A model generated the notes under the pieces. That model worked only from the letters and a program-made list of their open reading frames with translations, did no database searches and had not been told where the DNA came from. A program made the position numbers and the translations under genes. Below are positions 23,726-36,393 of a DNA stretch of 64,000 bases, one piece after another (position 1 is the stretch's first letter; the number at the start of each line of letters is the position of its first letter). Origin of the DNA: Amyloporia xantha (taxonomy: Eukaryota; Basidiomycota; Agaricomycetes; Polyporales; Adustoporiaceae). The stretch covers positions 310,001-374,000 of the forward strand of contig JAYKKR010000006.1 of NCBI GenBank assembly GCA_036971615.1, read 5' to 3'.

Positions 23726-24992
23726 ATGCTCCAGCTACAGTATGCAACATGGCCAGAGAACACCTCCAATATTCACCACATGGTCGACACCAGTCGGCCC
23801 TGGGCGCCGTCACCTGAAGCGGAACTCTTCCCTTTGCCGACTGAGCGGGTATCCGCGGAACCCGTCATCCCCTCCTTGCATCAGCGATGCCTGGCGCATA
23901 GGAAGAGAGAAGATAGTAGGAGGAAGTATGTAGATGGTGATCCATTCAGGGAACGGAACCGATCATGGACTGCATTCCTCCACAGCCGGTGGTTTGGTGC
24001 GTCTGTGTTAGTAGACCTTACATCTGCCCATGTGATATAATGCGGCTGCTCTAGGCAAAAAGTCGAAGACGGTACGACGGGACATAGAAAAGTGGCCGTC
24101 GTATCAGAGCGAGATGCACATCGTCCATCCTGCAGAATGGAGAGCGTACGGCTACTGGGCGCGCCCGACGATTAATGGAGTGACTGTGAGGAACGCTAGT
24201 ATGTGAACACATATTAAACCTAAGCCTGATTAGGCGGGATTGAATTGGAGTAATCTAGCCCCTCCCCCTGTCCCTCGGGACCTGAGTCGCGCAGAGGTCG
24301 AGGAAGTCTTTCGCGCGCTGAGAGACTCACACGACAATCCTCGTCCCGAGAATTGGATACCGCGCCTACAACATCCATCACTACCTCCGCGCCCGAGCCT
24401 CTGGCCCACGCCATCACCATCACTGCATCCACTTCCACCAACTGAAATTCAGCTGAACCCCTTTCTCCGACACCGACTAGTCGGTCGACCGCCCATTCTC
24501 TTCGACATGCGTGTGCACCAGTGCCTCATCCTTCTGGGGGAACTCCCGGCCGCGGAGGGTGACGACGAGCCCTGGCGCGTCCCGTTCTTCTCGGAAGGGC
24601 CGAACGGCTCGCAGCCGGCGACCTACCCACCCGTGTCGTCCTTGCACATAAGCGCGCTCGCGGACGACACGTTTGCCCAGTTCCCATGGCCGATGACGGT
24701 CATCCCGCACCACCCCAGCCTGCCGGTGCAGGTCAAGCACGTGCTCAACGCGTGCATCGCGAATTTCGAGGAGCGCATGACGCAGGAGGAGGTGGACGCG
24801 CTCTCGGACGAGCGGAAGCGGCAGACGTTCCGGACGTACTGGGAACGGGTGCGGAGCATGGTCGCCGGGCGCATACCGGGGGATGATGACGGACTGCGGA
24901 GGATTGATTACCTCGGAGACAGGGCCTTCTTCAGAGGCCTCGAGCCTGCACCCGATGGGGATGGTTTCATGTTGTTTGTAGGCCCACCTTGA
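23726..24992 (+). CDS. DUF6699 domain protein (fungal, unknown function)
   Basis: Three exons: 23726-23996, 24055-24185, 24234-24992, total 1161 nt and 386 aa. The long 3' frame has no ATG of its own (it opens at a TTG), and the 48-nt intron with gtgagg donor joins it in phase to the exon ending PTINGVT; the intron before that joins SRWF to GKKSKTVRRDIEKWPSYQ. The C-terminal half has the typical layout of this fungal family: PPILFDMRVHQ, YPPVSSLHISA, FPWPMTVIPH, VQVKHVLNAC, a linker with RKRQTFRTYWERV, then RIDYLGDRAFFRGLEP at the end. The N-terminal half is Pro-rich and basic. The biochemical role of this family is not known to me. The start is the least certain part; an upstream exon is possible. 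Confidence 0.72.
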
Positions 24993-27900
24993 GTTGACGT
25001 TGACACCGTCGGTGGTTCCATTCTGCATATCGTAGCTAGTCCTTGTTCTCCACTTCCGCACTTCCATATGATTTGGTATCGCGCCTCCTTCGATCTTCTG
25101 GTGTCGTGTATAGCGTCTCGGTCATTCAATCGGACACTCACATCACAGAGCCTCTACCGGATCGACCTAATCGGCCCAAGGCCGAAGACGGCTTAGGGCG
25201 CCTCAGGAGGTCCATCCACTGATCGGACTTATTTCGAAGACGAGCGGATGACCCTCGAACTTGGGATTTTGTACGCCGACGTCCCCCAGAACTATCATCA
25301 TTAGATGCCGGTTCCAGACCTCGAGATCGAGATCATACCGTCGGCTATGGTCCTGCAGGCCGAGGCTCGTAGACAGCTTGCAATGCGGTGGAATTTCTCG
25401 ACGTCGGGACAGGCACGGCCTGCAATGCGGACCACGAGGGGGAAGGATATGGTCACGAGTATGCTCTTACCCTTGTTCGCACCGGCGTAGCGGGGTTGAT
25501 TTGAAGGCCTCCTCGCGATGTCTGAATATGCAGCAGTGGGCGTAGCCGGCGCGATAAATGACAGCGGCGCCGGGGGATTAGTCGAAATGGAAGCCCGCAA
25601 GGTGCTGTCGTGGTAAAAGGGGACGGTTTCTAGATAGAGTCTTCTCCCGAAGGAGAGAGTAGACGCAGACGAAATCGTGTGAAGGCGGACGTACCACAGC
25701 GCGCACGGGGGTCACCTGTAGTCGGGGCTGCGTCAAAGTCTCCGAGGATCCCGAGTCCCCGTTCCCGCACGACTGGGACCAGTCGCAAGTACACGATGGG
25801 CAGCTTTGAGCGTGCATGACCCCCACCAAAAGATTGGGTCAGGTTAGCTGGACGTCACTCAAGCGGGACGACCCTGTACGGCATATGCCTCGTGACTTGA
25901 AGGACACATGACGTCGAGCCCTGCTCGGTCCGTCAGACCGACGTCGAGATGGGGAAGCCAGGGCGTTTGTGCGGATGCGCGCTCGCACCATGTCAAGGGG
26001 AGGTTCGCCAGTTCTGTGCGTTGAGACGCCGAATTTGACGATGTGTCAAGCAGTAAGACAGGCACCTTGTCTGGGGCAGTCCAACGGTGATAAAGATGAT
26101 GGTCGACCAGATCCCGACCACATTGGATCGGAATGAAAACAGTTTGCGCGCCACCGTCTCGGCGGCTGCCCCAAGTCGGAGACGTCTGTGAGAGGACGAA
26201 TAGGTGTATAGCGCCCCGTAGGCATCGGGTGACGGAAGGGAGACGCTCGATATCGTCAGCGTCACTCTGAGATCAAACTGTGTCCCAGAGGCGGGGCACA
26301 ACGGCAGGCTCTGAGGACTGAGAGCCAAATGGAAGGCCGTAGAGCTGTGATAGCAGTTCCATTGCAATAAGGGATTCATGACTGACCGGAGACAGAGAGT
26401 TTTGCTATCAGTACATGGCCGTCCAAGTTCCGCATGACGGCATACGGCGTGCGCGCTGTAAGGATGCTTCTAAGGGAACATCGCGAGCTTCCCTGGGCGG
26501 GAATCAGCATCGCGCTTGACGCACGTCGCGGTGACGGCGGAGGACGGAGTGTGGCGTAGATACAGTTGGGAAAACAGACAAACCGGACCGACCTTGCGCG
26601 CAAGTACGGTGTTCCGCATGGGAGACCTTGAGGCATCTCTGAAGTGTAAAGACGCGTGCGTATACCGATCGGAACAAGAACCAGCAGGAGCGCAGGCAGA
26701 GCCAGCCTGGAGTCTGCGGCAGGATGGTAGGCCTTACGACATGACCAGCAGCATGACTCGGTGTGGTTCCCAGTGGTGTCATTGCAGTGGCAGTCGCGTT
26801 CGTCCGCGCTAGGGCACGTGTGGCAAAGGCGGACAGGTAGAGACGAGTTCCGGATTGGAAGTGCCGCCTACGGTCGCGAAAGGACGGGCCGGAAGGGCGG
26901 TGGGATGCTGGATACGGGGAGACAGAAAAGCGATTGGGTAGCCTTGGATTCGCAGCTCCACCGGGCACACGCGTAGAGGACGGCTGAGGATCAGGAGGAC
27001 TGCGGGAGGGTATCAAGAGGCAGGCCAAGGTCCGGAGGGAGGCGCATGGGGCGGTGCAGGGACGAGTGATCGCGTACGCGACCCCCGCATACCCCCGCGA
27101 GGACGTCCACGCGATCGAGGGGCGGAAGCAAATTACGCTGTGGATGGCTGACCGGCGTGAGCTGACGGCCTCTCATATGCGTGTGCCTCGCAGCACTCGC
27201 TTTTCCCATGGCTTCGCAATGAGGAGTCAGGACAGATCCATAACACTAGACGAGAGTCGAGGGTGATCGGGGACTCATCCTTAAGCAGTGTACTCTCGGA
27301 TCTGACACCGTAAGGTAGACCATCTTGCGCTGAGCAGAATGACAGACAATCAGCCAGTAATCCGAATCTGTCGCCGGACCTGATCCTGGTCGGAGTGTCG
27401 CTTGAAGGCAGAACCAGGTCGGAAGACTCCGCAGAGCCATATCGGTGCGTCCGGCGGTAGCGATGAGCGGATATGAGCTGCTCAGATGGAGGATAGCAGC
27501 TTCTCTGCCATGCAATCGGTCCCTTGAGCACGGAATAGCATTGTGACGGTTGCGTAGGAGGGCTTCGGGAGAACCGGCGAAGATAATCATGAGTTCATCC
27601 GTTGTGCTGCGTTGGGCCTGACACCGGATCCAAGCCATCTGTCCTGGCGCGCGGGCATACGGAACGCACCACAAATGAGACTTGTTTTTTGACATCTGAT
27701 TTGGAATATCCTGTCGAGGAAGTGCTTCTGGCTGCGCGGGATTAGATGTACGCACGGATCGGGACGCAGTGACTCGCTTAGTGAGCTGTAGACACAGTGA
27801 AACTCAAATTGCGGCAGGCTATACGTGCATGCCGACCGAGGAAGTCGAGGACAGCTGAGAAACATTGCATCCGGGTCGAAAGTTTATCTTACATGAAGAT

Positions 27901-28064
27901 ACCTGCCTAGAAGAGAATAAGGCAGAAGATATCTGTAGCGCGCTAGGTCCGAGTGACACTCCGTTCATATCCTCGCCGGGACCCAGGGCTCTTCTGACGC
28001 TCTGCTGACTGCTGCGAGCGCTGTCCTCCTTGCCTCCTCCCCACTGTCTGCAAGACCGAGCAAT
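24993..28064. other. Unassigned region with minus-strand frames
   Basis: About 3 kb without a recognisable gene. The minus strand is unusually open: one frame without a start codon runs about 26873-26376 and contains a Cys-rich stretch (CPSADERDCHCNDTTG, then CCW) followed by a hydrophobic stretch LALPALLLVLVPIGI; another contains GIWSTIIFITVGLPQT (about 26080-26130); a third near 25480-25660 reads RLYLETVPFYHDS. These could be exons of an unknown membrane protein, but I could not join them by splice sites, and no family is recognised. The first bases after 24993 and the last 300 bases look like ordinary flanks. Confidence 0.25.
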
Positions 28065-29996
28065 ATGACTGCGATGCACGCCTACGACGTGGTCTTCAAC
28101 GAGGCCGACGATGATGGTACGTCTCGCCTGCCTGATTTGGGGATGCACGCGTTGCGACCGACCACTCACCACCATGGCGTGCAGACGGCATGCCCCCGCT
28201 CGTGGACAACCCCATCCCGTCTATGACCTTCACTTTCGCGACGGACATGACGCCCATAACCTACAGCGCCGACCCGACCAGCTTCGAATTCGCCCCGGAG
28301 AGCGGCGCGCCCGCTGACATGGCCATATACTCCCCGCCCACCTCGCCCGTCCTCGGGGCCACTCGAGTCTCGCACGCGAAGAAACGCGACGCTTCGTACA
28401 TTCCACGCCCGCCGAATGCGTTCATCCTCTTCAGATCGTCCTTCATTCGCGCCCAGCACATTCCGGGCAAAATCGAGGGCAACCACAGCGCTCTCTCGAA
28501 GATCATTGGTGCGTCAGGCTACATGTATTATACCACGCTTCTGTGTGTCCTAACGTTATTGCTAAATATCTAGGAAAATACTGGAAGGCGCTGCCGCGCG
28601 AGGAGCGTGAGGTCTGGGAAGCCAAGGCCATCGTCGCACAGGCCGAGCACCGCAAGCGGTACCCTGACTGGCGATTCAGACCCGGCGCAAACGCACTCGC
28701 CAAGGTGAAGGATGGACCCAAGCGACGGAGCAATAGGAAAGGGAGAGGCGAGGCGGAGAAGGAGGAGAGAAGCCGCGAGAAGAGGTGCGCCAAAATTGCC
28801 GATCTGCTCGTTGCGGGGAAGACGGGGTCGGATCTGGAGGCCGCTATTGAGGAGTACGACTGCGCTGCCGACGGGGTGGAAAAAGTCAAAGCAGAGGGAT
28901 GCGGGGGCGCGGACACGCGCGCGCAGGAAGGCGCGAGGGATGTGCGTTTGCCGGACGTTCAGACGCAGGTCGCTGAGGGCGAGCGGGCTATCGAGGAGAC
29001 CCCGCGCAAGGGCACTGTCCCTACGGATGCGCGCTCGAAGACTCCCGGCCCCGCGCTCGACGGGAGGTTCAAAGTCCCGCTGACGGCGATGTTCAAACGG
29101 TCCTCGTCCGCACCAGCCTCTCATTCTCGCAGCAATAGCGGCTGTTCTGCCGAAATAATTAATGCCCCTGCTGATCAAGGCGACCCAGTTGCCGTCAACG
29201 CTCCCCCGGTCCCTAATGCCACTTACGCAAACTATCCCACATCGCCTCCTGGCAAACACGAGGACGGGCCACGTGTAGACACTTTCATCGGCACGGCGGG
29301 TGACGGCGCAGGCAGTGTGTACACGGGGAGCGTGTCTGCCATGCAGCCTGCCGTTCTGGAGTTCTACGACGCTGGACGGTTTTCGCCGTTCGGAGATGGC
29401 GCGCGCCAGTGGGACCCGGTGAGCCTTGACCTTAATACACGTTTTCATGACGTTGCCCATCTGATCATTTTTCTTCTATTTTCGTCGTGCAGGCGTATGC
29501 CGCGAGCCCTGGCACCTCGAGCTCCTTCAGTCCCCTTCCCTCATTCGACTCGGATACAGATAGTTTCTCCAGCCCGTACCAGTCACCGTCTTCAGCCCCC
29601 TTCACTCTGTATGACGGCGACGGTCTGGGAAATCGCGGTCCTATGGCTGCTTTCAACGAGATGGACTGCCGTCCGTGCGATGACTTCCATTCGTCATATT
29701 CGTCTCTCAAAGGCTGGGCCGGCGACGCGTTTTCCAAATGCGGCCCCGCCAATCCGTCTTTAGCTCCACCGTTCGTTGTCCCCCCTGGCACAGACTCAGC
29801 TATCATGAGGGACGCGTTCGAGGCAGCTACTACCGCCGCGTACGGAGACTGGTGCGGCAATACCGGAGTCGTCATCGCGCCTCCGGACTACACCTATTTT
29901 CAGGGGGCCAATTTTAGCGGCGCAGACGGCCTGCAGTATTACGCGCAAGTGCAAGCTTTGAACTGTCGTCCAGACAACCGTGGGTTTTTCAATTAA
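28065..29996 (+). CDS. HMG-box transcription factor (gene 2)
   Basis: Exons 28065-28116, 28185-28508, 28574-29418, 29493-29996 sum to 1725 nt, 574 aa. The start is MTAMHAYDVVFNEADDD. The HMG box runs from YIPRPPNAFILFRSSFIRAQ through GNHSALSKIIG, is interrupted by the 28509-28573 intron, and continues KYWKALPREEREVWEAKA to HRKRYPDWRFRP. After it comes a strongly basic segment (KRRSNRKGRGEAEKEERSR), then acidic and Ser/Pro-rich sequence and a Tyr/Asn-rich C terminus. The HPGK/EGNHSALSKIIG form of the box is the one common in basidiomycete SOX-like/Rox1-like regulators. An intron inside the box, as here, is absent from the first HMG gene. Probably a nuclear regulator; targets unknown. No close relation to the other HMG gene beyond the box. 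Confidence 0.88.
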
Positions 29997-32900
29997 TAGC
30001 CTCTCCCCCAACGCAGGGTCGAGGCGCTTTCGGATTACGTCTCCCTTAGACGCGTTCTTTCTCTTTTGTACTCGCTGAAGATTCAACTCTTTCGTCGGGA
30101 GATTCCGGTTTTCTTTGCTTGCCATTGGCTGGAGATTCAACTCTCCATAGCCCATTTCTCCGCTCCCATTATCACAATCTCTCCGTATTACTTGATTTTT
30201 CGATCGTATCATGAGCTGCCTGGACGCTCGCCCGGGTACCCAGGCTGCGTTAGGTTCATCTCTCCCATGTCGCATGCGGTTCCCTTCTTCCTATTGGCGC
30301 TCTCGCCTGTACTAGTATTCACGTTATGCATTTCTCCGTCGAACTCGTCCCCTTTATGTATATCAGCTCTACCCTGGAATTCTTTTTTTTTGGTATGTCC
30401 GTGTCCTCGCTCTATATCCACTCATGTACTTATAACACCGTCGAAATGTAGTAAAAATTGTTTGATCGGTTACGTATTTTCGATTCGAGATGATCCCTGC
30501 AGAGGCAATTTTGACGTACGCGTCAATATGTGCTTGACATTGAGAGAATACGGGGACACTGCGGCAGCTGCACGACTTTGGGGATTTTGGTTCCCGATGA
30601 TTGGGATCCGAGCTATCTTATCTGTGCGCATGCCACGATCAGCTGATTGCTGATCTAGGCACTGCACTCCCTCCCTACTAATTACCGGCTTTCAGCTGCA
30701 CAGTTCATATGGGCAGAATCAGCCTCTTTCGGCGTTACGCACGGCCATAGTGCGAAGATGTAGGTCATCACCGACGGCTTATCTCTATATTGTAGGGGTC
30801 TACTCCATCGGAGTCATCTCGAGGCGTCAAAAATGGGGGCGGTGGGGGCGATGGGCCCGACCTATGAAGCCTGTGAGTTTTATTACTACAGTTGTGTCGC
30901 AGCCACAGTGTTCCCCGTGAGTAATTGATTTAGATGTGTCGCGTTCGAGATGTCGGCTGACACCATCCCAGTCGTTTAGGCGTTTCCTGAGGGTTGCTAA
31001 GCCGTCGCAGCACATGTCTCGTTCCTGAGGCTTAGGTAGTCAAGAGTCGAAGTTGCCTCAAACAGAGTGCTATGTCCAGCCTCTGATGTCCCTTCGTTCC
31101 GTAAAAACCCCAGATCAGCCAGTTTCAAGGTTCTTGTCTTAGGTCATCTTGGAGCTACCATCCTTCTGGCGTCCCATCTCTCACACGCCTACCGCATTTG
31201 CGAGCAATTGACCGTGCAACTCATTTCGGTGGGCTCCTCATCGACATATTCAGAATCAATACGCAAACTGATCTGCATCTCCCAACAGGACGGTGAACCC
31301 GTTAAGGGGACAACTGCTACCGGCCTTGCCTCTCTGGCTTGCGGTATCGAAAGCCTCGGCCGCTAACTTCGGTACGATGCAAGCTTCCACCATCTCTTCC
31401 ATTTTGCAGAAGTGCTGAGTATCACACGGAGCCTCGATGTGTTGCTCAGTATGGGGAACGGCGCCCGCGATCTCCATGTGGATCTCCGACTTCTGAGCCA
31501 GTGGTATCACCTCGTCTGGTCATCGCGTCAGTGGCTCACGTTCTACTGTGTCAGTTGGAGGAGGTTCGAGTTAGTTGGGGGAGACCTGAGCGGCTAGGTG
31601 CGCCTACCACTCTGTCCTTCAGCTCGATCCGCTCTAAACAGTCATGAACTGTTCAGAATCTAATGATGAGTATAGCCAACGGTCGCGCTTGTCATAATAA
31701 CAGGGTCCGCGGCAATATCCTAAACCGTTCAAAGTTAAGTTCAGTATTACTACTCCATGTCAGCCCAGTCACCGGCGCCAGACTTAACTCTATCCTCCTC
31801 GCGTGTCGCTGAACTTTCTTTAACGGTCTCAAATGACTAGTCGCGCTTCCGGCGCTTACCTGACCCCGGCAAGTCCGAGTAATGCTCCCTTACCATGTGC
31901 TTATCGGACATTCTCGTAACGGTATGAGCGTTCGTTATCTGTACCTATGGTCATGCGAAATACGTGAATATGACTGCGACATCACTTTCACTAGGTTTGT
32001 CAGGGTTCCCAACAGACAGATTTGTTACCGCCGAAACACGAACGAACTGACAAGGGATGGAAGTTGCCCAACGCAAGCCATTCTTCGAAGCCTCGTAATG
32101 CTCCGAGAGAAGTACAGGACCATATGATGATCACTGCGCGGGGCTGTGAACGGGAGCTTGGACAAACCTGTCTAGAATCTATGATGCTAAGGATTTACTT
32201 ACATTGGAACACAATGGGTTACTTTCCCATTCACACCCCGAGTCAGTTCATGCAAAGCCAATGACGTGCGAATGAACAGAGATCATACGAAGCTCAGGTA
32301 CGAGCGCCGTATTATCATATCCAGCAGTCTTCTTGGGCTCATCTGCACATTCTCATGACACTCCATCAGGTCTCCAGGGCCGATTCCACGTCGCACCGCT
32401 CAATATTCGAGTTAGCACTGAGTGTTATTATAGTATGGACCGTCGTCAATCTCGCCTTCAACCCATTGTTCTCCTCAAGCGTGATTCGGCTTTTGCGTGC
32501 TAACTACATCCTAGAACGTGGTCTAGGCTTCTATCTATCATGTTACCAGGACAGATCACTGGGGCCAGTGTCTAGAGCATCGGCACCGACTATCTACGTT
32601 GTGCCGTGCCTTTCTTTTGCGAAGCTTGAACCATGCTGTAGTATCAGAGATCCTCACTCAGCATCCGTACTTGGCATTCCGCAACAATGATGCGCTCAAT
32701 ATCCGGCCTTGTCGTCCCTTGACGCTAACGCCCTGTTGGACATATCTAGATTCAGATTTTACAGTCATGCAGACGATTGCAGTCGATCACACCGTTCACG
32801 TCAGGCCTTCTTACTAGGCTACGTGTGAGCCACCATTCGGCTCCGCGTCCTCCGTTCGACATGGTAAGCTGACAACCGAGCTACTTTCGACATTGCCACC

Positions 32901-33683
32901 GAACATGTCATGCGCGGGCTACGGGCATCATTTTGTGAATTGGATCAGGTCCAACGTGCAACACACATTCGGCGATTCCGACTCCCCCTTTCCTCCACAT
33001 TGCATTTTGACTCCAACTGGCAGATACGATCGACTGTTCTCATATCGCTATACATGGCTAGCGACGGATGCTGCACCGTCGAGGATGACCTCCTATTCGG
33101 GCGATGTGACTTTGCCCGAGCCTTATTTGACTCCAGATAGCGATTTCCATCCCGCGATCAATGTCGCCGAGGCATGCCCGAGGGCGGCACCCTATACGAG
33201 GCTAGGACACTCGTCATCTCTGCCAGTGTCAATGCGGCCTCCTATTCGGGGAGTCTGATTTGTTCCCCTAGCTGCCGTGGCGCATGGTTCATCCATGGAG
33301 GCCTTTGCAAGAATAGGGACGCGTACAAGCATTTTGGGGAACGCCGCTTCTCCGACACGTTGGCCTCCCCCTCGACGCGTAAATCTGGACAGAGAACATG
33401 GACCCAGAGGTCTCAGGTCTAGTGCAGGCTCATACATTCGGCCACTGAATCATTCGCAGGCAGAAGACGAATTAGACACTTATTCTTTTAGCGTCAGGGA
33501 ACATTGGGCATGATAACCAAAAATACTCAAGATAACTGACTCTGTTCGTGTACCCTTCTTTCCTGCTTTAGACGAGCATCCGACTTATGAAAGTAGAATA
33601 TCCGGAGCAATCAAATTACATGAAGGAGAGGATAAATATGTAGTCAACATTAGGTACGTCACGTCGTCCGACGCATTCCAAGC
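29997..33683. other. Long region without recognisable genes
   Basis: About 3.7 kb. The first 400 bases are the 3' flank of the HMG gene (pyrimidine-rich). From 31000 to 33500 there are many medium plus-strand frames (for example 32355-32690, 32893-33258, 33174-33422), but they overlap in different frames and show no motif. I see no transposase, reverse transcriptase or terminal repeats by eye; old, decayed repeat sequence is possible. Confidence 0.3.
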
Positions 33684-35457
33684 TCAGAGCTCAGCGGTCA
33701 CGCGTCCGACGACCTCCTCCACCTTCTTGAACGCACCGAGGATGTTCGCCTTGATCTTCAGCTCGTCAAGCTTAGCCGGTGCGAGAGTACGCTTCTTGAG
33801 GAGGGACGCGAGCCGCTTCGCCTCCTTCTCCACGTACTCCTCGCTGCCGTTCACGACCTTTTCCATGACGCGCACGTAGTGGCTCGCTGCAGGGCCTGCG
33901 CTGGCTGCGAGCGCGGAGGCATCTTTGAAGATCGCGTCCCGTGCGGCGCCGGTAGCTGCGTAGAACTGCGACGCGAGCGTGTCGAACTCAGGAAGGCGGC
34001 CAGCCTATATGAGGAGGGAATTTAGGAAAGAAGGGACATGGTATGTGTGACGAGGGGAGACGTACGAGCTCAGTGAGACTACCACCCGGAGCACGTTGTG
34101 TGCCGCACTTCTCGTTCAAGAACTCTACGAGCGCCGCCTCCGAGCGCGGGCCATCGTACTCTTCCGGCTCATCTAGAAACAACAACAGCGTTATATCAAT
34201 GTCTGTGAACGAAGACCAGTATATGTATTGTGGCATACCCTTGTGGCCCTTGGGGAAGAACTTGATGGTAGGGTAGCTCTGTACACCATACTTCTCTGCG
34301 AGCGGCTTGTTCGGGGCAGCATCAGCGTCGATATTGGCCACAATGCACTGCAGAGCAATTTGGTCCATGATCAGTCTGAGTCTTACGATGAGAGGTCAAC
34401 TAGATGCACCTTCGATTCAGTCGCGAAGTCCTTGGCCAATTCATCCCAGGTGGGCTTCAAGTTCTTGCAATGACCGCACCATGGCGCCGTGAAAGTGACG
34501 AACACATCGCTGTCAGAGTTCTGTATAGCGACGGCGATGTGAGAGGGCAGGTGACAAGGGCAACATCAATGACGCGTACCAGGACAACATCATCGAAGGT
34601 GCTGTAGTCTAAGATCTTGTAGGCAGGCGGTGCGGGAGGCTTGACAAGGGACTTCACGCCAGATTTTGAGGTAATACTGTGTGCAGCAAATTGAGTACAT
34701 AATTAACACCAGAATGAAGACAAATGGATGAGAGATATCCGTTGCACCGAATTCTGTGCCGCTACATGAATCCGGCCAACACTACAACCGGGCACATATC
34801 TGCTTAATTGGTCTGCTACACCCGTAAGTAGAACAAGCCAAATATGCGCACAGAAGATACACATGCAGTGTAGAGTAGACTGCTCATACAAGCGAGGTTC
34901 ACAATGGGCAAGTCACTCACAAATTGGCAAGGGTGTCCAAGTCTCGGCCGCCTTCGTACTTCTCCGGCTCACCACCATTAGCGTTAAACCACTTCAGTGC
35001 TAAAAATTGGGCACGTATTAGACGAGAACCTCAGCACCCACTAGGAGTTGTACGCACTAGGGAAGCCCGTAACACCATACTTCTGCCCGAGCGGCCTGCC
35101 AACACCGTCTGCATCTACTTTGGCAATGACCACCTTGTCCTTGGCATGTGCGAATGAGTCGGCGAGTTGCTCGTATACTGGGGCGAGGTTCTGTGGGTGG
35201 CTTACGTGTTAGATGCTGATTGTGAGGGAAGGTACAGACACGTACTTTGCAATGACCACACCACGGTGCAAAGCTATAAAGTATCCGTTGTAGATACGGT
35301 GTTCTGCTGAAATGTAAAATACTTACAATTCAACGAGGGCGGGCTTCCCTTGTCCGACTATGCTGTCGAAGTTGTCCGGATCGAGCTCAATGACATTTGA
35401 GGCCCACGCGCCGCCCAAAGTGAGCGCCGCGGCGAAAAGAGAGAATGCAAACTTCAT
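33684..35457 (-). CDS. Protein disulfide isomerase with two thioredoxin domains and C-terminal ERp29-like domain
   Basis: Endoplasmic-reticulum oxidoreductase that makes and rearranges disulfides. ATG at 35457 (minus), beginning MKFAFSLFAAALTLGGAWA, a signal peptide, then SNVIELDPDNFDSIVGQG. Both thioredoxin domains keep the WCGHC active site: the first at about 35249-35260 (split gene context FAPWCGHCK), the second at about 34467-34478 (APWCGHCKNLKPTWDELAKD). Substrate-binding parts include DADGVGRPLGQKYGV and DADAAPNKPLAEKYGVQSYP. The last exon (33684-34010) encodes the helical ERp29-like D domain (ASHYVRVMEKVVNGSEEYV to KKVEEVVGRVTAEL). This is the order of ERp38/PDIA6-like fungal proteins. 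I see no HDEL/KDEL-type retention signal at the end. At least six short introns are present; not all junctions fixed. Confidence 0.92.
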
Positions 35458-36393
35458 AACAGGGCCGTACCAGAGAACAGCTACTGAAGAGTCGGATGAA
35501 GGGAAGATGGGGGAGGAGGGGAAAGGCGCGTTTGACTTATGAAGACAGCAGACGTGGAGCTTTCACTGTACAAGGACTGAGCGCTGCTGACAAATCACAT
35601 GGCCGACGCTCTCGGGCTATTCTTACGACTCTACCATCTCGTCTAACCAACGTCTAACTGGGTCGTTTGCCTTATTGTACGGCGACAACTTCTGGAGGGA
35701 AAGGGTTCGGGAAGAGAACAGCCAGCTCGTCGAAAGCCCTATGTAGGATTGCAGATCTGCAACTTGGACGATACACTGCGTCGGATCCTCAGTTCTTGAC
35801 TCCCACTTCCAGGATATCGGTACTCTTGGCTGTACGGAAGCTTTCTTACAAGCGGAACATAAACGAAGGACCGGTGTACCGTATAACCTATATCATAGAA
35901 AAGTTCCCATCAAGCTTCGACAGTGAGAACTCGGTTGGGCACTGCTTTCAGAACTCGCGGTGTTCGACCTGTTGTGGAATCTCATGTAAGTACATTTTAA
36001 AGTTTTTTTCCACCTGGGAACATAACTGACATTCTTTAGAGCGACCGGCTGAGGTAAGTCACCCAGTGTCCTTGGCTATCTGATTACTGTGCAAGGCCCT
36101 CAGAAATCATCGTCGGCAGAGAATGATTTTGACACGGAAACCATTGTAGGTGGCATGGTGTGTATCACAGGATCAGCCGCCAGAAGGAATCGACATCTGC
36201 CTTGAATGCGGCCTGTTCAATCAATATCATGGCCGTCATATAGACCGCACACAGCATGATACTGCGCTCAACGGGAAGACGTATATTCGTATATGTTGCA
36301 GTGACATCAGGCCAACGCTAAACTACTACTCGTACACAGGATTGATTTTTTCGTTCCAGGCTGCGCTCGACATGTCAATTTCTTGTCCCACTC
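35458..36393. other. Intergenic, PDI to SDR gene
   Basis: Contains the promoter of the minus-strand PDI gene. Plus-strand frames (35667-36029, 36150-36599) include a Cys-rich stretch, but no family is recognised, and the second overlaps the antisense SDR 3' end. Status unresolved. Confidence 0.3.

Noticed and set aside
26504..27028. 174-aa minus-strand frame
   Set aside because: Pro/Arg/Ser-rich, no domain; a different frame in the same place looks more protein-like, so this one is probably a shadow.
32893..33422. Overlapping frames that share a cctattcgg phrase
   Set aside because: Two short similar phrases (33092 and 33241) do not extend into a repeat unit; frames conflict and have no motif.
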